The notes under the pieces were generated by a model. That model saw only the letters and a list, made by a program, of their open reading frames with translations, had not been told where the DNA came from and did not search any database. Positions 53,052-62,600 of a stretch of DNA of 64,000 nucleotides are shown piece by piece. The DNA is from Umezawaea endophytica (lineage in GTDB: Bacteria; Actinomycetota; Actinomycetes; Mycobacteriales; Pseudonocardiaceae): the NCBI RefSeq assembly GCF_025061645.1, contig NZ_JANYMP010000014.1, positions 62,001-126,000 of the forward strand. Direction: 5' to 3'. The translations under genes were made by a program, and so were the position numbers. Every line of letters starts with the position of its first letter. Position 1 is the stretch's first letter.

Positions 53052-53065
53052 ACCCCGCCCTCCGG

Positions 53066-54169
53066 TCAGCGCAGCTTGCCCAGCCTGTCGATCGCCTCGT
53101 CGGCTTCGCGCAGCAGCGTCGCCATGACCTCGGCGACCGGCCGCACGTCGTTCATCCGACCCACGACCTGGCCCACGGGCATGGAGACCACGCCCGGATC
53201 GTCGGACAGCGTGATGCGCTGGTGCGCCTCGCTGACCAACAGGTTCTGCAACGGCATCGGCAGCGGCGCGGGCGCGTCCGCCTCGGCCCACGCCTCCGTC
53301 CACCTGGTCTTGAGCAGGCGCGCGGGTTTCCCGGTGTAGATCCTGGTGCGCACGGTGTCGCTCGACCCGGCGGCGAGCAGCGCGCGCTGGGTGGCCGTGC
53401 TCTGCCCCATCAGCGCGTACTCCGCGGTGGTGAGCCAGTAGGAACCCATCCAGGCGCCGGAAGCGCCCAGCGCGAGCGCGGCGGCCATCTGCCGGCCGGA
53501 GCCGATGCCACCCGCGGCGAGCACCGGGACGCGCTCGCCGACGGCGTCCACGACCTCCGGGACGAGGACCATCGAGGCCACCTCACCGGTGTGGCCGCCC
53601 GCCTCGTAGCCCTGCGCCACCACGATGTCCACGCCGTTGTCGACGTGCCTGCTCGCGTGCTCGCTCTTCCCGGCGAGCGCGGCGACCGGGACGCCGTGCT
53701 CGTGCACCCGCCGGATCACGTCGTCCGGCGGTGAGCCGAGCGCGTTCGCGATGAGCCGGATGGGGTGTTCGAGCGCGACGTCGACGTGCGACCGCGCCAC
53801 CGAGTGCAGCCAGCCGAGCACGCCGGCGCCGGACTCCTCGTCGGCGGGCAGCGGTGGCACGCCGAGCTTCTGGAGCGTGCGCTGGACGAAGTCCCGGTGC
53901 CCCTGCGGGATGAGCTTGTCGAGGTCGAAGGAGGTGCCCTCGGTCGGCACGGTCGCGGGCATCACGATGTCCACGCCGTACGGCCTGCCGTCGGTGTTCT
54001 CGTCCATCCAGGTCAACGCGCGGTCCAGGTCCGCGGCGTCGTTGAAGCGCACGCACCCCAGCACGCCGAGCCCTCCCGCGCGGCTGATCGCCGCCGCCAC
54101 GTGCTCGGACGGGGTGAACCCGAACACGGGGTGCTCGATGCCCAGCGTGTCGCACAACGGCGTGCGCAT
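53066..54169 (-). CDS. Nitronate monooxygenase-like FMN enzyme
   Basis: 367 residues. The 2-nitropropane dioxygenase fold is seen in MRTPLCDTLGIEHPVFGFTPSEHVAAAISRAGGLGVLG (ends of residues 1-38), GYEAGGHTG, and AAGGIGSGRQMAAALALGA. Mycobacterial relatives lie in lipid or steroid degradation loci, and one (IpdC) acts on a steroid-ring CoA ester. The substrate here is probably an acyl-CoA intermediate rather than a nitroalkane (inference). It is 9 bp downstream of the acyl-CoA ligase gene on the same strand. Confidence 0.82.
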   Translation of the reverse strand: MRTPLCDTLGIEHPVFGFTPSEHVAAAISRAGGLGVLGCVRFNDAADLDRALTWMDENTDGRPYGVDIVMPATVPTEGTSFDLDKLIPQGHRDFVQRTLQKLGVPPLPADEESGAGVLGWLHSVARSHVDVALEHPIRLIANALGSPPDDVIRRVHEHGVPVAALAGKSEHASRHVDNGVDIVVAQGYEAGGHTGEVASMVLVPEVVDAVGERVPVLAAGGIGSGRQMAAALALGASGAWMGSYWLTTAEYALMGQSTATQRALLAAGSSDTVRTRIYTGKPARLLKTRWTEAWAEADAPAPLPMPLQNLLVSEAHQRITLSDDPGVVSMPVGQVVGRMNDVRPVAEVMATLLREADEAIDRLGKLR

Positions 54170-54178
54170 GGAACCTCC

Positions 54179-55792
54179 TCAACCCGGCAGCGACGCCGTC
54201 TCGTGGTCTTGCGCGTAGCTCTTGGCCCACTGGTAGTCCGGTTTCCCGCTGGGCAGCCGGACGATCTCGTCCACCAGCCACACGCTGCGGGGCACCTTGT
54301 AGCCCGCGATCTCCTGCCGCACGTGGGTGTCCAGTTCGGACAGTCGCGGCACGCGGTCGGGACGTGCCTGCACGAGCGCGCCGACCCGTTGGCCGAGCCG
54401 GTCGTCGGGGACGCCGATCACCAGCGCGTCGAACACGTCGGGGTGGGACTTCAGCGCGGCCTCCACCTCCTCCGGGAACACCTTCTCCCCGCCGGTGTTG
54501 ACGCACGTGTTCCCCCGGCCCAGCAACGTGATCGTGCCGTCGGCCTCGAACCGCGCGAAGTCGCCGGGCACGGTGTACCGCTTGCCGTCGATCTCCTGGA
54601 ACATGGCCGCGGTCTTCACGGGATCCTTGTAGTAGCCCAGCGGGACGTTGCCACCGCGGGCGAGCCTGCCGACGACGCCCGTCTCCGGCTTCAGCGGCCG
54701 CCCGTCGTCGTCGATGACGATGGTGTCGTCGTTCAGCTTCACCCGCGTGCCGTCGGTCTTCCGCACCTCCTTGGACACCGCCCCGATGCCCGTGGAGCCG
54801 GTCTCGGACGCGCCGATCGACTCCAGCAGGGTGACGTTCGGCAGGGCCTCCAGGTACTGCTCCTTGACAGTGTGCGAGAACAGCGCGGCGCTGCTGTTGA
54901 TGATCCCGAGCGACGAGGCGTCGTACTGCCCGGCCCGGTACTCCTCGATCATCGGGCGGGCCATCGCGTCGCCGACGATCACCGCCACCTGGACGCGGTG
55001 CCGCTCGACCACGCGCCACACCTCGTCCGGCTCGAACTTGGGCACCAGCACGACGGTGCTGCCGGAGAACAGCGCGCCGAGCATCGCCCACTGGGCCGCG
55101 CCGTGGATCATCGGCGGTAAGCACAGCCGGATGAGCCCGTAGTCCTTGCCCTGCCTGGCCTGGTGCCACTCGTCGGTGACGTGCTCGCCGGTGACGAAGT
55201 CGATGCCGCCGCCGAGCACCCGCCACACGTCCTCGTGCCGCCACATCACGCCCTTGGGCATGCCGGTGGTGCCGCCCGTGTAGAGGATGTAGAGGTCGTC
55301 CGCGCTGCGCGGCCCGAAGTCCCGCTCGGGTGACGCCTCGGCCAGCGCCGTCTCGTAGTCGACACCGCCGTACCCGGAGAAGTCCGCGTCGGACTCGTCG
55401 TCGATCACCACGACGTGCCGCAGCAGCGGCACCGCGGGCAGCACCTCGGCCACCAGCTCGGAGTACCGGCGCTCGTGCACCAGCGCGACGAGGTCCGCCT
55501 GGTCGAACAAGTACTGCAACTCGTTCTTGGTGTAGCGGTAGTTCACGTTGATGGCCACGGCCCGCAGCTTGTACACGGCGATCATGGCTTCGACGAGTTC
55601 GATGGAGTTGCGCGCGTACAGGCCCACGTGCGAACCCTCGACGACGCCGTTCAACGCCAGGTGGTGGGCCAGGCGGTTCGCGCGCTCCTCAAGCAGCGCA
55701 TAGGTTTCCTCCCGTTCGCCGCACACGATGGCGACGCGATCCGGAACGATGTCAACGGCGTGCTCGACGAGATCTGCGACGTTGAGGGCCAT
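54179..55792 (-). CDS. Acyl-CoA ligase (FadD type)
   Basis: 537 residues. The adenylation motif [15 protein letters not shown], and [22 protein letters not shown] near the C-terminus, place it with FadD ligases that activate fatty or steroid side-chain acids. ATG 55792 gives the usual [12 protein letters not shown] start; upstream in-frame sequence is antisense to the crotonase gene. A KstR-like box at 55803-55816 lies just before it. Confidence 0.92.
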   Translation of the reverse strand: MALNVADLVEHAVDIVPDRVAIVCGEREETYALLEERANRLAHHLALNGVVEGSHVGLYARNSIELVEAMIAVYKLRAVAINVNYRYTKNELQYLFDQADLVALVHERRYSELVAEVLPAVPLLRHVVVIDDESDADFSGYGGVDYETALAEASPERDFGPRSADDLYILYTGGTTGMPKGVMWRHEDVWRVLGGGIDFVTGEHVTDEWHQARQGKDYGLIRLCLPPMIHGAAQWAMLGALFSGSTVVLVPKFEPDEVWRVVERHRVQVAVIVGDAMARPMIEEYRAGQYDASSLGIINSSAALFSHTVKEQYLEALPNVTLLESIGASETGSTGIGAVSKEVRKTDGTRVKLNDDTIVIDDDGRPLKPETGVVGRLARGGNVPLGYYKDPVKTAAMFQEIDGKRYTVPGDFARFEADGTITLLGRGNTCVNTGGEKVFPEEVEAALKSHPDVFDALVIGVPDDRLGQRVGALVQARPDRVPRLSELDTHVRQEIAGYKVPRSVWLVDEIVRLPSGKPDYQWAKSYAQDHETASLPG

Positions 55793-55802
55793 GCCGTGAA
55801 AG

Positions 55803-55816
55803 TAGAACGTGTTATC
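55803..55816. promoter_or_regulatory. KstR-like box between FadD and crotonase genes
   Basis: TAGAACGTGTTATC matches TnnAACnnGTTnnA at all but the last base. It lies in the 75-bp divergent gap, 11 bp from the ligase start and 52 bp from the crotonase start. Confidence 0.6.
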
Positions 55817-55867
55817 GTTGTGGACAATCCCCCAGGTGGTCAGACTCGATCCAGGAGGCCCTCGGAG

Positions 55868-56665
55868 ATGACGTCGCAGGTTATTGAGGAACCGCATTGC
55901 CTGGTCGAACGGGTGGGGCCCGTCCTGATCGTCACGATGAACCGGCCGAAGGCGCGCAACGCGTTGTCCGGACCGATGATGGAGATCATGCTGTCCGCCT
56001 GGGACCGGGTGGACACCGATCCGGAGATCCGGGCGTGCGTGCTGACCGGGGCGGGCGGAGCGTTCTGCGCGGGCGCCGACCTGAAGGCGATGAACCAGCG
56101 CCATCCGGGTGACAGCTTCGGCGACTCCGACCTGTCGGTGATCGAACCCCTGCTGAAGGGGCGGCGGCTGACGAAGCCGTTGATCGCGGCGGTCGAGGGG
56201 CCCGCGGTGGCCGGTGGGACGGAGATCCTCCAGGCCACCGACATCCGGGTCGCGGGCGAGAGCGCCCGGTTCGGCGTGTCGGAGGCCCGGTGGGGCCTGT
56301 TCCCGCTCGGCGGATCCGCGGTGCGGCTGCCCCGGCAGATCCCGTACACGGTCGCGGCGGAGTTGTTGTTGACCGGACGGCACATCCTTGCGCCCGAGGC
56401 CCTGCGGATCGGGTTGATCGGGCACGTGGTGCCCGACGGGACGGCGCTGGAGAAGGCGATGGAGTTGGCGTCGCTGATCGCCGCCAACGGGCCACTGGCC
56501 GTCGCGGCGATCCTGCGGACGATGCGCGAGACCGAGGGTATGCCCGAGGAGGAGGCGTTCAAGGTCGACGCCCGGCTCGGGATCGAGGTGTTCCGCAGCG
56601 CGGACGCGAAGGAGGGCCCGGTGGCGTTCGCCGCCAAGCGCCGACCGGAGTTCCGCGGGGTGTGA
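55868..56665 (+). CDS. Enoyl-CoA hydratase (crotonase)
   Basis: 265 residues. The CoA-binding and oxyanion regions [16 protein letters not shown] and [15 protein letters not shown] are present, with Glu in GGTEIL and in [12 protein letters not shown] at the two catalytic positions. It hydrates the enoyl-CoA made by the dehydrogenase pair. AGGAGG is 9 bp before ATG 55868. A palindromic terminator follows. Confidence 0.92.
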   Translation: MTSQVIEEPHCLVERVGPVLIVTMNRPKARNALSGPMMEIMLSAWDRVDTDPEIRACVLTGAGGAFCAGADLKAMNQRHPGDSFGDSDLSVIEPLLKGRRLTKPLIAAVEGPAVAGGTEILQATDIRVAGESARFGVSEARWGLFPLGGSAVRLPRQIPYTVAAELLLTGRHILAPEALRIGLIGHVVPDGTALEKAMELASLIAANGPLAVAAILRTMRETEGMPEEEAFKVDARLGIEVFRSADAKEGPVAFAAKRRPEFRGV

Positions 56666-56677
56666 GCCGTTGAACGA

Positions 56678-56709
56678 CCCTGTCGGGGGACCGAGGTCCC
56701 CCGACAGGG
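56678..56709. terminator. Bidirectional terminator
   Basis: Perfect 14-bp arms (56678-56691, 56696-56709) with a 4-nt loop in the gap between the convergent crotonase and KstD-like genes. Confidence 0.85.
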
Positions 56710-56710
56710 C

Positions 56711-58477
56711 TCAGCGCGCCGGGTGGTCGGCGATGTCGTTCGCCGCCACGTAGCCGAAGGTCATGGCGGGCCCGATGGTCGAGCCCGCGCCGGCGTAGCT
56801 GTGGCCCATGACGGCCGCGCTGGCGTTGCCCGCGGCGTACAGGCCGGTGATGACCGAGCCGTCCGGCCTGAGCACCCTGGCGCGGGCGTCGGTGCGCATG
56901 CCGCCCTTGGTACCCAGGTCGCCGGGCACGATCTTGAAGGCGTAGTACGGCGCCGCCCACAGCGGTGCCAGGCAGGAGTTCGGGATCACCGCGGGGTCGG
57001 TGTAGTAGTGGTCGTACGCGCTGTCGCCGCGGCGGAAGTCGGTGTCCTGGCCCGACCTCGCGAAGCCGTTGAACTTGGCGACCGTGGCCTTCAGCGCGGT
57101 GGCCGGGACGCCGATCGCCGTCGCCAGGCCGTCCAGGCTCCAGTTCCTCACCACCGCGCCCGACTGGTACCAGGAGTCCGGCAGCGGCAGCGCCGGGGCG
57201 ATGTCGGCGAACAGGTAGCGGTTGCGGTAGTTCTGGTCGACGACCAGCCAGGACGGGATGCATGGGTTGGCGGGGTCGCGGTCGTACATGACGTGCACGA
57301 CGTCGCCGTAGGGGGCGGCCTCGTTGACGTAGCGCTGCCCCGCCTGGTTGATGATGAGCCCGCCGGGGAGGGTCCGTTCGGCGAGGCAGAAGTACGGCGA
57401 GCCGGGGGTGGGGATCGCCGGGCCCCACCAGGCGTCTTCCATGAGGTCCAGCGCCGCGCCCGCCCGTTGGCCCGCGCGGTGGCCGTCGCCGGTGTTCTCC
57501 TTGGCGCCCACCGACCACTGGGTGCCGATCGGCTGCCGCTGGTACTGGGCGCGCATGGCGGCGTTGTGCTCGAACCCGCCGGAGCCGACGATGACGCCGC
57601 GCCTGGCCTTGAGGAGGCCCTGGGCGCCGTTGCGCTGGACGACCACACCGGTCACCGCGCCGCCCTCGACGTTCAGGTCCACCAGCGGAGTGTTGAGCCA
57701 GACCGGGACGTTGGCGGACATCAGGCCCGCGCGGAGGCCGCCCGCCAGCGCCTGGCCCATGGTCAGGGGTTTCTGGCCGAGCAGCGCCGCCCTGGTGCCC
57801 CTGGCGAGCGCCGCCGTCGCCACCGCGAGCCCCTTGGCGTTCACCAGGGACAGCGCCAGCCACTTGTAGTCGGCGCCGAACACGACCATGCCCGCCGGGG
57901 TGGCCAGGTACGGCGGGTTCAGGTTCGCCAACTCGGGGCCGAGGACGTTGCCGTCGAGCTGGTCCGGTTCGATCGACCGGCCGTTCGGCAGCCCGCCCGG
58001 CAGTTCCGGGTAGTAGTCGCTGTAGCCCTCCATCCAGCGGAACCGCAGCGGGCTGTTGCGGATGACGAACGAGATCATGGCCGGGCCGTTCGCCAGGTAC
58101 GCCTGCTGGCGGGCGGCGGGCACGGAGCCACCGACCACCGCGGCCAGGTACGCGGTCGCCTTCTGCGGGGTGTCCGGCACGCCCGCGGCCAGCAGGACCT
58201 CGTTGTTGGGGACCCAGATGCCCGCGCCGGACCTCGCGGCCGAACCGCCGTAGGTAGGGGCCTTCTCGACCACCACGCAGCTCAGGCCGCGTTTCGCCGC
58301 GGTCAGTGCGGCGGTCATGCCCGCCGCGCCCGAGCCGACCACGACGACGTCGTACTCCCCCAGCGTAGGGACGGCCGCCGCCTCGGCGGGCTGGTGGCCG
58401 AGCAGACCGGCGGCCAGCGTGAAGCCGGTTCCGGCGAGGACCTGGCGGCGGGTGGGCAGACCTTCGGGTAACGGCAT
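56711..58477 (-). CDS. KstD-like FAD dehydrogenase with twin-arginine signal
   Basis: 588 residues. FAD binding is VVVGSGAAGMTAA (about 45-57). The 3-ketosteroid delta1-dehydrogenase signatures are present: SDYYPELPGG (active-site Tyr region) and SYAGAGSTIGPAMTFGYVAAN near the C-terminus (ends quoted; the Tyr/Gly active-site pair). Unusually, the N-terminus is TRRQVLAGTGFTLAAGLLG with an AEAAA site, a Tat signal; known KstD enzymes are mostly cytoplasmic. It may dehydrogenate ring A of steroids outside the membrane, or a related substrate. It is 3 bp downstream of the ligase-PPOX gene on the same strand. Confidence 0.85.
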   Translation of the reverse strand: MPLPEGLPTRRQVLAGTGFTLAAGLLGHQPAEAAAVPTLGEYDVVVVGSGAAGMTAALTAAKRGLSCVVVEKAPTYGGSAARSGAGIWVPNNEVLLAAGVPDTPQKATAYLAAVVGGSVPAARQQAYLANGPAMISFVIRNSPLRFRWMEGYSDYYPELPGGLPNGRSIEPDQLDGNVLGPELANLNPPYLATPAGMVVFGADYKWLALSLVNAKGLAVATAALARGTRAALLGQKPLTMGQALAGGLRAGLMSANVPVWLNTPLVDLNVEGGAVTGVVVQRNGAQGLLKARRGVIVGSGGFEHNAAMRAQYQRQPIGTQWSVGAKENTGDGHRAGQRAGAALDLMEDAWWGPAIPTPGSPYFCLAERTLPGGLIINQAGQRYVNEAAPYGDVVHVMYDRDPANPCIPSWLVVDQNYRNRYLFADIAPALPLPDSWYQSGAVVRNWSLDGLATAIGVPATALKATVAKFNGFARSGQDTDFRRGDSAYDHYYTDPAVIPNSCLAPLWAAPYYAFKIVPGDLGTKGGMRTDARARVLRPDGSVITGLYAAGNASAAVMGHSYAGAGSTIGPAMTFGYVAANDIADHPAR

Positions 58478-58480
58478 GGC

Positions 58481-60481
58481 TCACTGCTCCGGCGAAGTGG
58501 TGGCGGGGAAGGCCTTGCGGTGGTCCCAACTGGCCACGCGGGTCGGTCGGAAGACCACCGCCACGCGCTTGGCCATCGCGTGGCGCACCCCCTCGCGGCC
58601 GGCGTCGTCGACCGGACCGACGTTGCGCGCTACGACGGCGTCGACCACGCGGGCCAGCTCGGCCGGGTCGTCGGACACCTCCGCCACGCCCTCCAGGAAC
58701 ACGCCGCGCAGCTCCTCGTACGCCTCGCCGGTCTCGACCAGCGCGCTCATCCGGGGGTCGCGGCGGAGGTTCACGATCTTCTGCGACGAGCGGTCGGTGC
58801 AGAACACGATGTCGCCGTCCAGCACGGCGAACCACATCGGTGCCAGGTGCGGCAGGCCGGACCTGCCGAGGCTCGCGACGACCAGCGTGCGCTGCTCCCG
58901 GAGGAACTCGTCGACTTCCTCCGACGACATCTTCACGCGGTCACGGCCGCGCGACTTCTTCTTCCAGTACGGGTCGCGCAGCTTCCGCTTGTACAGCTTG
59001 CCGTTCGGATCGCGCGGGAGTTCCCGGACGTAGTCGACGGTGCGCGGCAGCTTGAACTTCGCCAGCCGCCCGGCGGCGAACGCCAGTAGTTCCTCGGTGA
59101 ACTCCGCGCCGGGCTCCACCGGTTGGACGACCGCCTTGATCTCCTCGCCCCAGTCCGGGTGCGGCACGCCGAACACCGCCACGTCCGCGACCTTGGGGTG
59201 GCAGGCCAGTTCGCCCTCGATCTCGGCGGGGTAGATGTTGACGCCGCCGGAGATGATCATGTCGCTCTTGCGGTCGCACAGGAACAGGTAGCCGTCCTCG
59301 TCCAGGTAGCCGACGTCCCCCAGCGTGAACAGGTCGCCCAGCCGCGCGGTCCGGGTCTTCTCCGCGTCCTTGTGGTACTCGAACGTGGCCGTGCCCATCC
59401 GCATGTAGACCAGGCCCTGCTCCCCCGCGGGCAGCTCGTTGCCGTCCTCGTCGAAGACCTGGACCACCGACGACGGCCACGGCAGGCCGACCGATCCCGG
59501 TTTGCGCAGCCACTCCTCGGCGCCGATCGCGGTGCCGCCGCCCTCGGTCGCCGCGTAGTACTCGATCACGACCGGACCCCACCAGTCGAGCATCCGGCGC
59601 TTGACCTCGATCGGGCACGGGGCCGCGCCGTGGATCATCGCGCGCAGCGACGACAGGTCGTAGCGCGACCGGACGTCGTCCGGCAGCGCCAGGAGCCGGT
59701 GGAACTGGGTCGGCACCATGTGGCTGTGCGTCACGCGGTGGCGCTCGATCAGCCGCAGCATCTCCTCGGGGTCCCAGTGGTCCATCAGGACGGCGGTGTG
59801 CCCGAGCTGGATCGAGATGACGACGAAGTTGAGCACCGCCGTGTGGTAGAGCGGCGACCCGCACAGGTGCACGTGCGCGTCGAACGGCTTGATGCCGAAG
59901 ATCCCGAAGAACCACGCGGCCGACGGCGGGACGACGTCGGGGTCGGCTCCGGTCAGCGGCCTGCGCACGCCCTTGGGCCGTCCCGTCGTCCCCGAGGTGT
60001 AGAGCATCGGCGAGCCCGTGGTGCGCACGTCCGGGCGGGTGGCGGGCTCACCCTCCCCCAGCCTGCCCAGCGGCTGGAAGCCGGGGACGTCGCCGACGGC
60101 GAAGCGCGCCTCCGGCGGGAGGTCCGTGCGCGCGGCGGCGTCGACGGCGACGTCCGCGAACCGCTCGTGCGCGATGAACGCCTTGGCGCCGCTGTCCTGC
60201 ACGAGGTAGGCGACCTCGGGTCCGACGAGGTGCCAGTTGACCATGACCACGTACAGGCCGGTCTGCACCGCGGCGAAGTAGACCGCCACCAGCTCGGAGC
60301 TGTTGGGCAGCATCAGGACGACGCTGTCGCCCGGTTCCAGCCCCATGGCCTGCAACCCGCGCCCGTACCGGTCGGCGGTCGCCGCGAGGTCGCGGTAGGT
60401 GGTCTCCAGGCCCGCCGGGTCGACCAGCGCACACCGGTCCGGATCCGCGGCGGCGATGTTCCACAGTCCCTCGGAGGTCAC
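58481..60481 (-). CDS. Acyl-CoA ligase fused to a PPOX-type flavin domain
   Basis: 666 residues. Residues 1 to about 513 are an acyl-CoA ligase: PMLYTSGTTGRPKGV, and KSDMIISGGVNIYPAEIEGE near the C-terminus of the ligase. After RDPYWKKKSRGRDRVK the frame continues without a stop into a pyridoxamine-oxidase-like domain of about 150 residues (LREQRTLVVASLGRSG, APMWFAVLDGDIVFCT, and RDPRMSALVE). In relatives these are separate adjacent genes. The internal ATG at the junction keeps reinitiation possible. GTG 60481 is the family start. A KstR-like box lies upstream at 60520. Confidence 0.85.
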   Translation of the reverse strand: MTSEGLWNIAAADPDRCALVDPAGLETTYRDLAATADRYGRGLQAMGLEPGDSVVLMLPNSSELVAVYFAAVQTGLYVVMVNWHLVGPEVAYLVQDSGAKAFIAHERFADVAVDAAARTDLPPEARFAVGDVPGFQPLGRLGEGEPATRPDVRTTGSPMLYTSGTTGRPKGVRRPLTGADPDVVPPSAAWFFGIFGIKPFDAHVHLCGSPLYHTAVLNFVVISIQLGHTAVLMDHWDPEEMLRLIERHRVTHSHMVPTQFHRLLALPDDVRSRYDLSSLRAMIHGAAPCPIEVKRRMLDWWGPVVIEYYAATEGGGTAIGAEEWLRKPGSVGLPWPSSVVQVFDEDGNELPAGEQGLVYMRMGTATFEYHKDAEKTRTARLGDLFTLGDVGYLDEDGYLFLCDRKSDMIISGGVNIYPAEIEGELACHPKVADVAVFGVPHPDWGEEIKAVVQPVEPGAEFTEELLAFAAGRLAKFKLPRTVDYVRELPRDPNGKLYKRKLRDPYWKKKSRGRDRVKMSSEEVDEFLREQRTLVVASLGRSGLPHLAPMWFAVLDGDIVFCTDRSSQKIVNLRRDPRMSALVETGEAYEELRGVFLEGVAEVSDDPAELARVVDAVVARNVGPVDDAGREGVRHAMAKRVAVVFRPTRVASWDHRKAFPATTSPEQ

Positions 60482-60513
60482 GTGAGCGCTCCCGTCCTCG
60501 CGGCTACATCCGC

Positions 60514-61569
60514 TCAAATTAGAACGTGTTTCACTAGTTGGCAAGCGTCGGCGACGGCCCGGATGGACGCCACGTCGCGGCAGCCGACGATCACCGTCGA
60601 CACCCCGGCGGCGCTCCACCGGGCCAGGTCGGCGCGCACCTGCTCGGCCGTGCCGACGATGGAGATCTCCGCGACCAGCTCGTCGGGCACGGCCCGCGCC
60701 GCCTCCTCCTTGCGCCCCGCCGCGAACAGCCGCCCGACGTCCTCGACCACCTCGCCGTACCCCATGCGGGAGAACACCTCCGCGTGGAAGTTCATCCCCG
60801 GCGCGCCCATCCCGCCCAGGTAGAGGGCCATCACCGGCTTGAGCTGGGCCCGCGCGGACGCCGGGTCGTCGGTCACCACGACCTGGACCGCGGCGGCGAC
60901 CTCGAAGTCCTCCCGCGTCCGCCGCGCGCCGGGCTTGGCGAACCCCTCTGCCAGCCACTCGTCGTACATCGGCGCGAGCCGCGGCGCGTAGTAGATCGCC
61001 AGCCACCCGTCGGCGATCTCGGCGGCCAGCGCCACGTTGCGCGGCCCCTCCGCGCCGAGCCAGATCGGCAGGTCGGCGCGCAGCGGGTGGGTGATGGGCC
61101 GCAACGACTTCCCGAGCCCGAGCGAGCCGGGTCCCTGGTAGGGCAACGGGTAGTGCGGGCCCGCGTTGCTCACCGGACGTTCCCGCGCGAGCACCTGGCG
61201 GATGATCGACACGTACTCCCTGGTCCTGGCCAGCGGTTTGCCAAAAGGCGCGCCATACCAGCCCTCCACCACCTGCGGCCCGGACACGCCGAGGCCGAGC
61301 ACGAACCGCCCGCCGGACAGGTGGTCCAGGGTCAGCGCGTGCATCGCGCAGGCCGCGGGCGAGCGCGCCGACATCTGCACCACCGACGTGCCCAGCCGCA
61401 CCCGCGAGGTGGACGACCCCCACCAGGCCAGCGGCGTGAACGCGTCGGAACCCCAGGCCTCCGCGGCGAACACGGCGTCGAAACCGGCCTCCTCGGCCGC
61501 CGCCACCAACTGCGCCGCGTCGGTCGGCGGCTGCGCGCCCCAGTACCCGAGCTGTAGCCCCACCTTCAT
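60514..61569 (-). CDS. LLM-class F420-dependent-type oxidoreductase
   Basis: 351 residues. The luciferase-like fold is shown by MKVGLQLGYWGAQPP, FVLGLGVSGPQVVEGWYG, and WLGAEGPRNVALAAEIADGWL. Such enzymes in actinobacterial lipid clusters usually use F420. The reaction is unknown. GAGGAGG before ATG 61569 sets the start; a TTG two codons upstream is less likely. The stop overlaps the KstR-like box that serves the downstream ligase gene. Confidence 0.88.
   Translation of the reverse strand: MKVGLQLGYWGAQPPTDAAQLVAAAEEAGFDAVFAAEAWGSDAFTPLAWWGSSTSRVRLGTSVVQMSARSPAACAMHALTLDHLSGGRFVLGLGVSGPQVVEGWYGAPFGKPLARTREYVSIIRQVLARERPVSNAGPHYPLPYQGPGSLGLGKSLRPITHPLRADLPIWLGAEGPRNVALAAEIADGWLAIYYAPRLAPMYDEWLAEGFAKPGARRTREDFEVAAAVQVVVTDDPASARAQLKPVMALYLGGMGAPGMNFHAEVFSRMGYGEVVEDVGRLFAAGRKEEAARAVPDELVAEISIVGTAEQVRADLARWSAAGVSTVIVGCRDVASIRAVADACQLVKHVLI
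60520..60533. promoter_or_regulatory. KstR-like operator before ligase-PPOX gene
   Basis: TAGAACGTGTTTCA fits TnnAACnnGTTnnA. It lies 39 bp upstream of the ligase start and inside the 3' end of the LLM gene, which implies a separate promoter for the ligase-KstD pair. Confidence 0.7.
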
Positions 61570-61609
61570 GCCCAACCTCCTCGATCACCTGGCATCTTGC
61601 CACGAAATC

Positions 61610-61623
61610 GAGAACCTGTTTCA
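61610..61623. promoter_or_regulatory. KstR-like box between LLM and DUF35 genes
   Basis: GAGAACCTGTTTCA matches TnnAACnnGTTnnA except for the first base. It lies in the 63-bp divergent gap, 10 bp from the DUF35 start. Confidence 0.6.
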
Positions 61624-61632
61624 CTTTGGATC

Positions 61633-62583
61633 GTGACCAAGCCGCTCAGTGCTCCGCTAGAGGTTGGCTTCGACTACACCCGGTCGCTCGGCCCGACGCT
61701 GAGCCGGTTCATGACGGCGCTGAGGCAGCGGCGGGTGACCGGTGTGCGCGGCTCGGACGGGCGCGTGCACGTCCCGCCCGCCGAGTACGACCCGGTGACC
61801 GCGGAACCACTTACCGAGGTGGTCGACGTGGCGTCGACCGGTGTCGTGCGGAGCTGGTCGTGGGCGGCCGAGCCCCTGGAGGGCCAGCCGCTCGACCGCC
61901 CGTTCGCCTGGGCGCTGGTCCTGCTGGACGGCGCGGACACCGCGCTGCTGCACGCCGTCGACGCCGGGTCGCCCGACCGGATGCGGACCGGGATGCGGGT
62001 CCGCGTGCGCTGGGCCGACGACCGGGTCGGGGCCATCACCGACATCGCCTGCTTCGAGCCGTCCGACGAGCCCGCGCTCGAACCGCTGGACGACGACGGC
62101 GACCCGGTCACGATGATCACCAGCCCGGTGCGGCTGCACTACCGGCACACCGCGTCGGCCGAGGAGAGCTCGTTCCTGCGCGGCCTGGCCGAGGGTCGGC
62201 TGCTCGGCCAGCGCTGCCCCGCGTGCGGCAAGGTCTACCTGCCGCCCAGGCCCGCGTGCCCCACCGACGGCGTGCCCACCGCCGAGGAGGTGGAGCTGCC
62301 CGACCACGGGACGGTGACCACCTTCTGCATCGTCAACGTGCCGTTCCTCGGCCAGCGGATCACGCCGCCGTACGTGGCGGCCTACGTGCTGCTGGACGGC
62401 GCGGACATCGCGTTCCTGCACCTCGTGCTCGGGTGCGCCGCCGACGAGGTGCGGATGGGCATGCGCGTCGAGGCCGTGTGGAAACCGAGGGAGGAGTGGG
62501 GGCCGACGTTGCAGAACATCGACCACTTCCGCCCGACCGGCGAGCCGGACGCGCCGTACGACACCTATTCGCAGCACCTGTGA
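61633..62583 (+). CDS. Tandem DUF35 (Zn-ribbon/OB-fold) protein
   Basis: 316 residues holding two DUF35 modules. The first (about 15-140) has the OB-fold but lacks the zinc ribbon. The second (about 170-300) has QRCPACGKVYLPPRPACPTDG: three of the usual four ribbon Cys, the last position being Asp. DUF35 proteins partner thiolase-fold enzymes in acyl-CoA retro-aldol or thiolysis steps, as with ChsH2 and Ltp2 in cholesterol degradation. GTG 61633 is chosen after the KstR-like box; the ribosome site is weak. Confidence 0.85.
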   Translation: MTKPLSAPLEVGFDYTRSLGPTLSRFMTALRQRRVTGVRGSDGRVHVPPAEYDPVTAEPLTEVVDVASTGVVRSWSWAAEPLEGQPLDRPFAWALVLLDGADTALLHAVDAGSPDRMRTGMRVRVRWADDRVGAITDIACFEPSDEPALEPLDDDGDPVTMITSPVRLHYRHTASAEESSFLRGLAEGRLLGQRCPACGKVYLPPRPACPTDGVPTAEEVELPDHGTVTTFCIVNVPFLGQRITPPYVAAYVLLDGADIAFLHLVLGCAADEVRMGMRVEAVWKPREEWGPTLQNIDHFRPTGEPDAPYDTYSQHL

Positions 62584-62600
62584 CGAGAGGAGGTCGGTCC

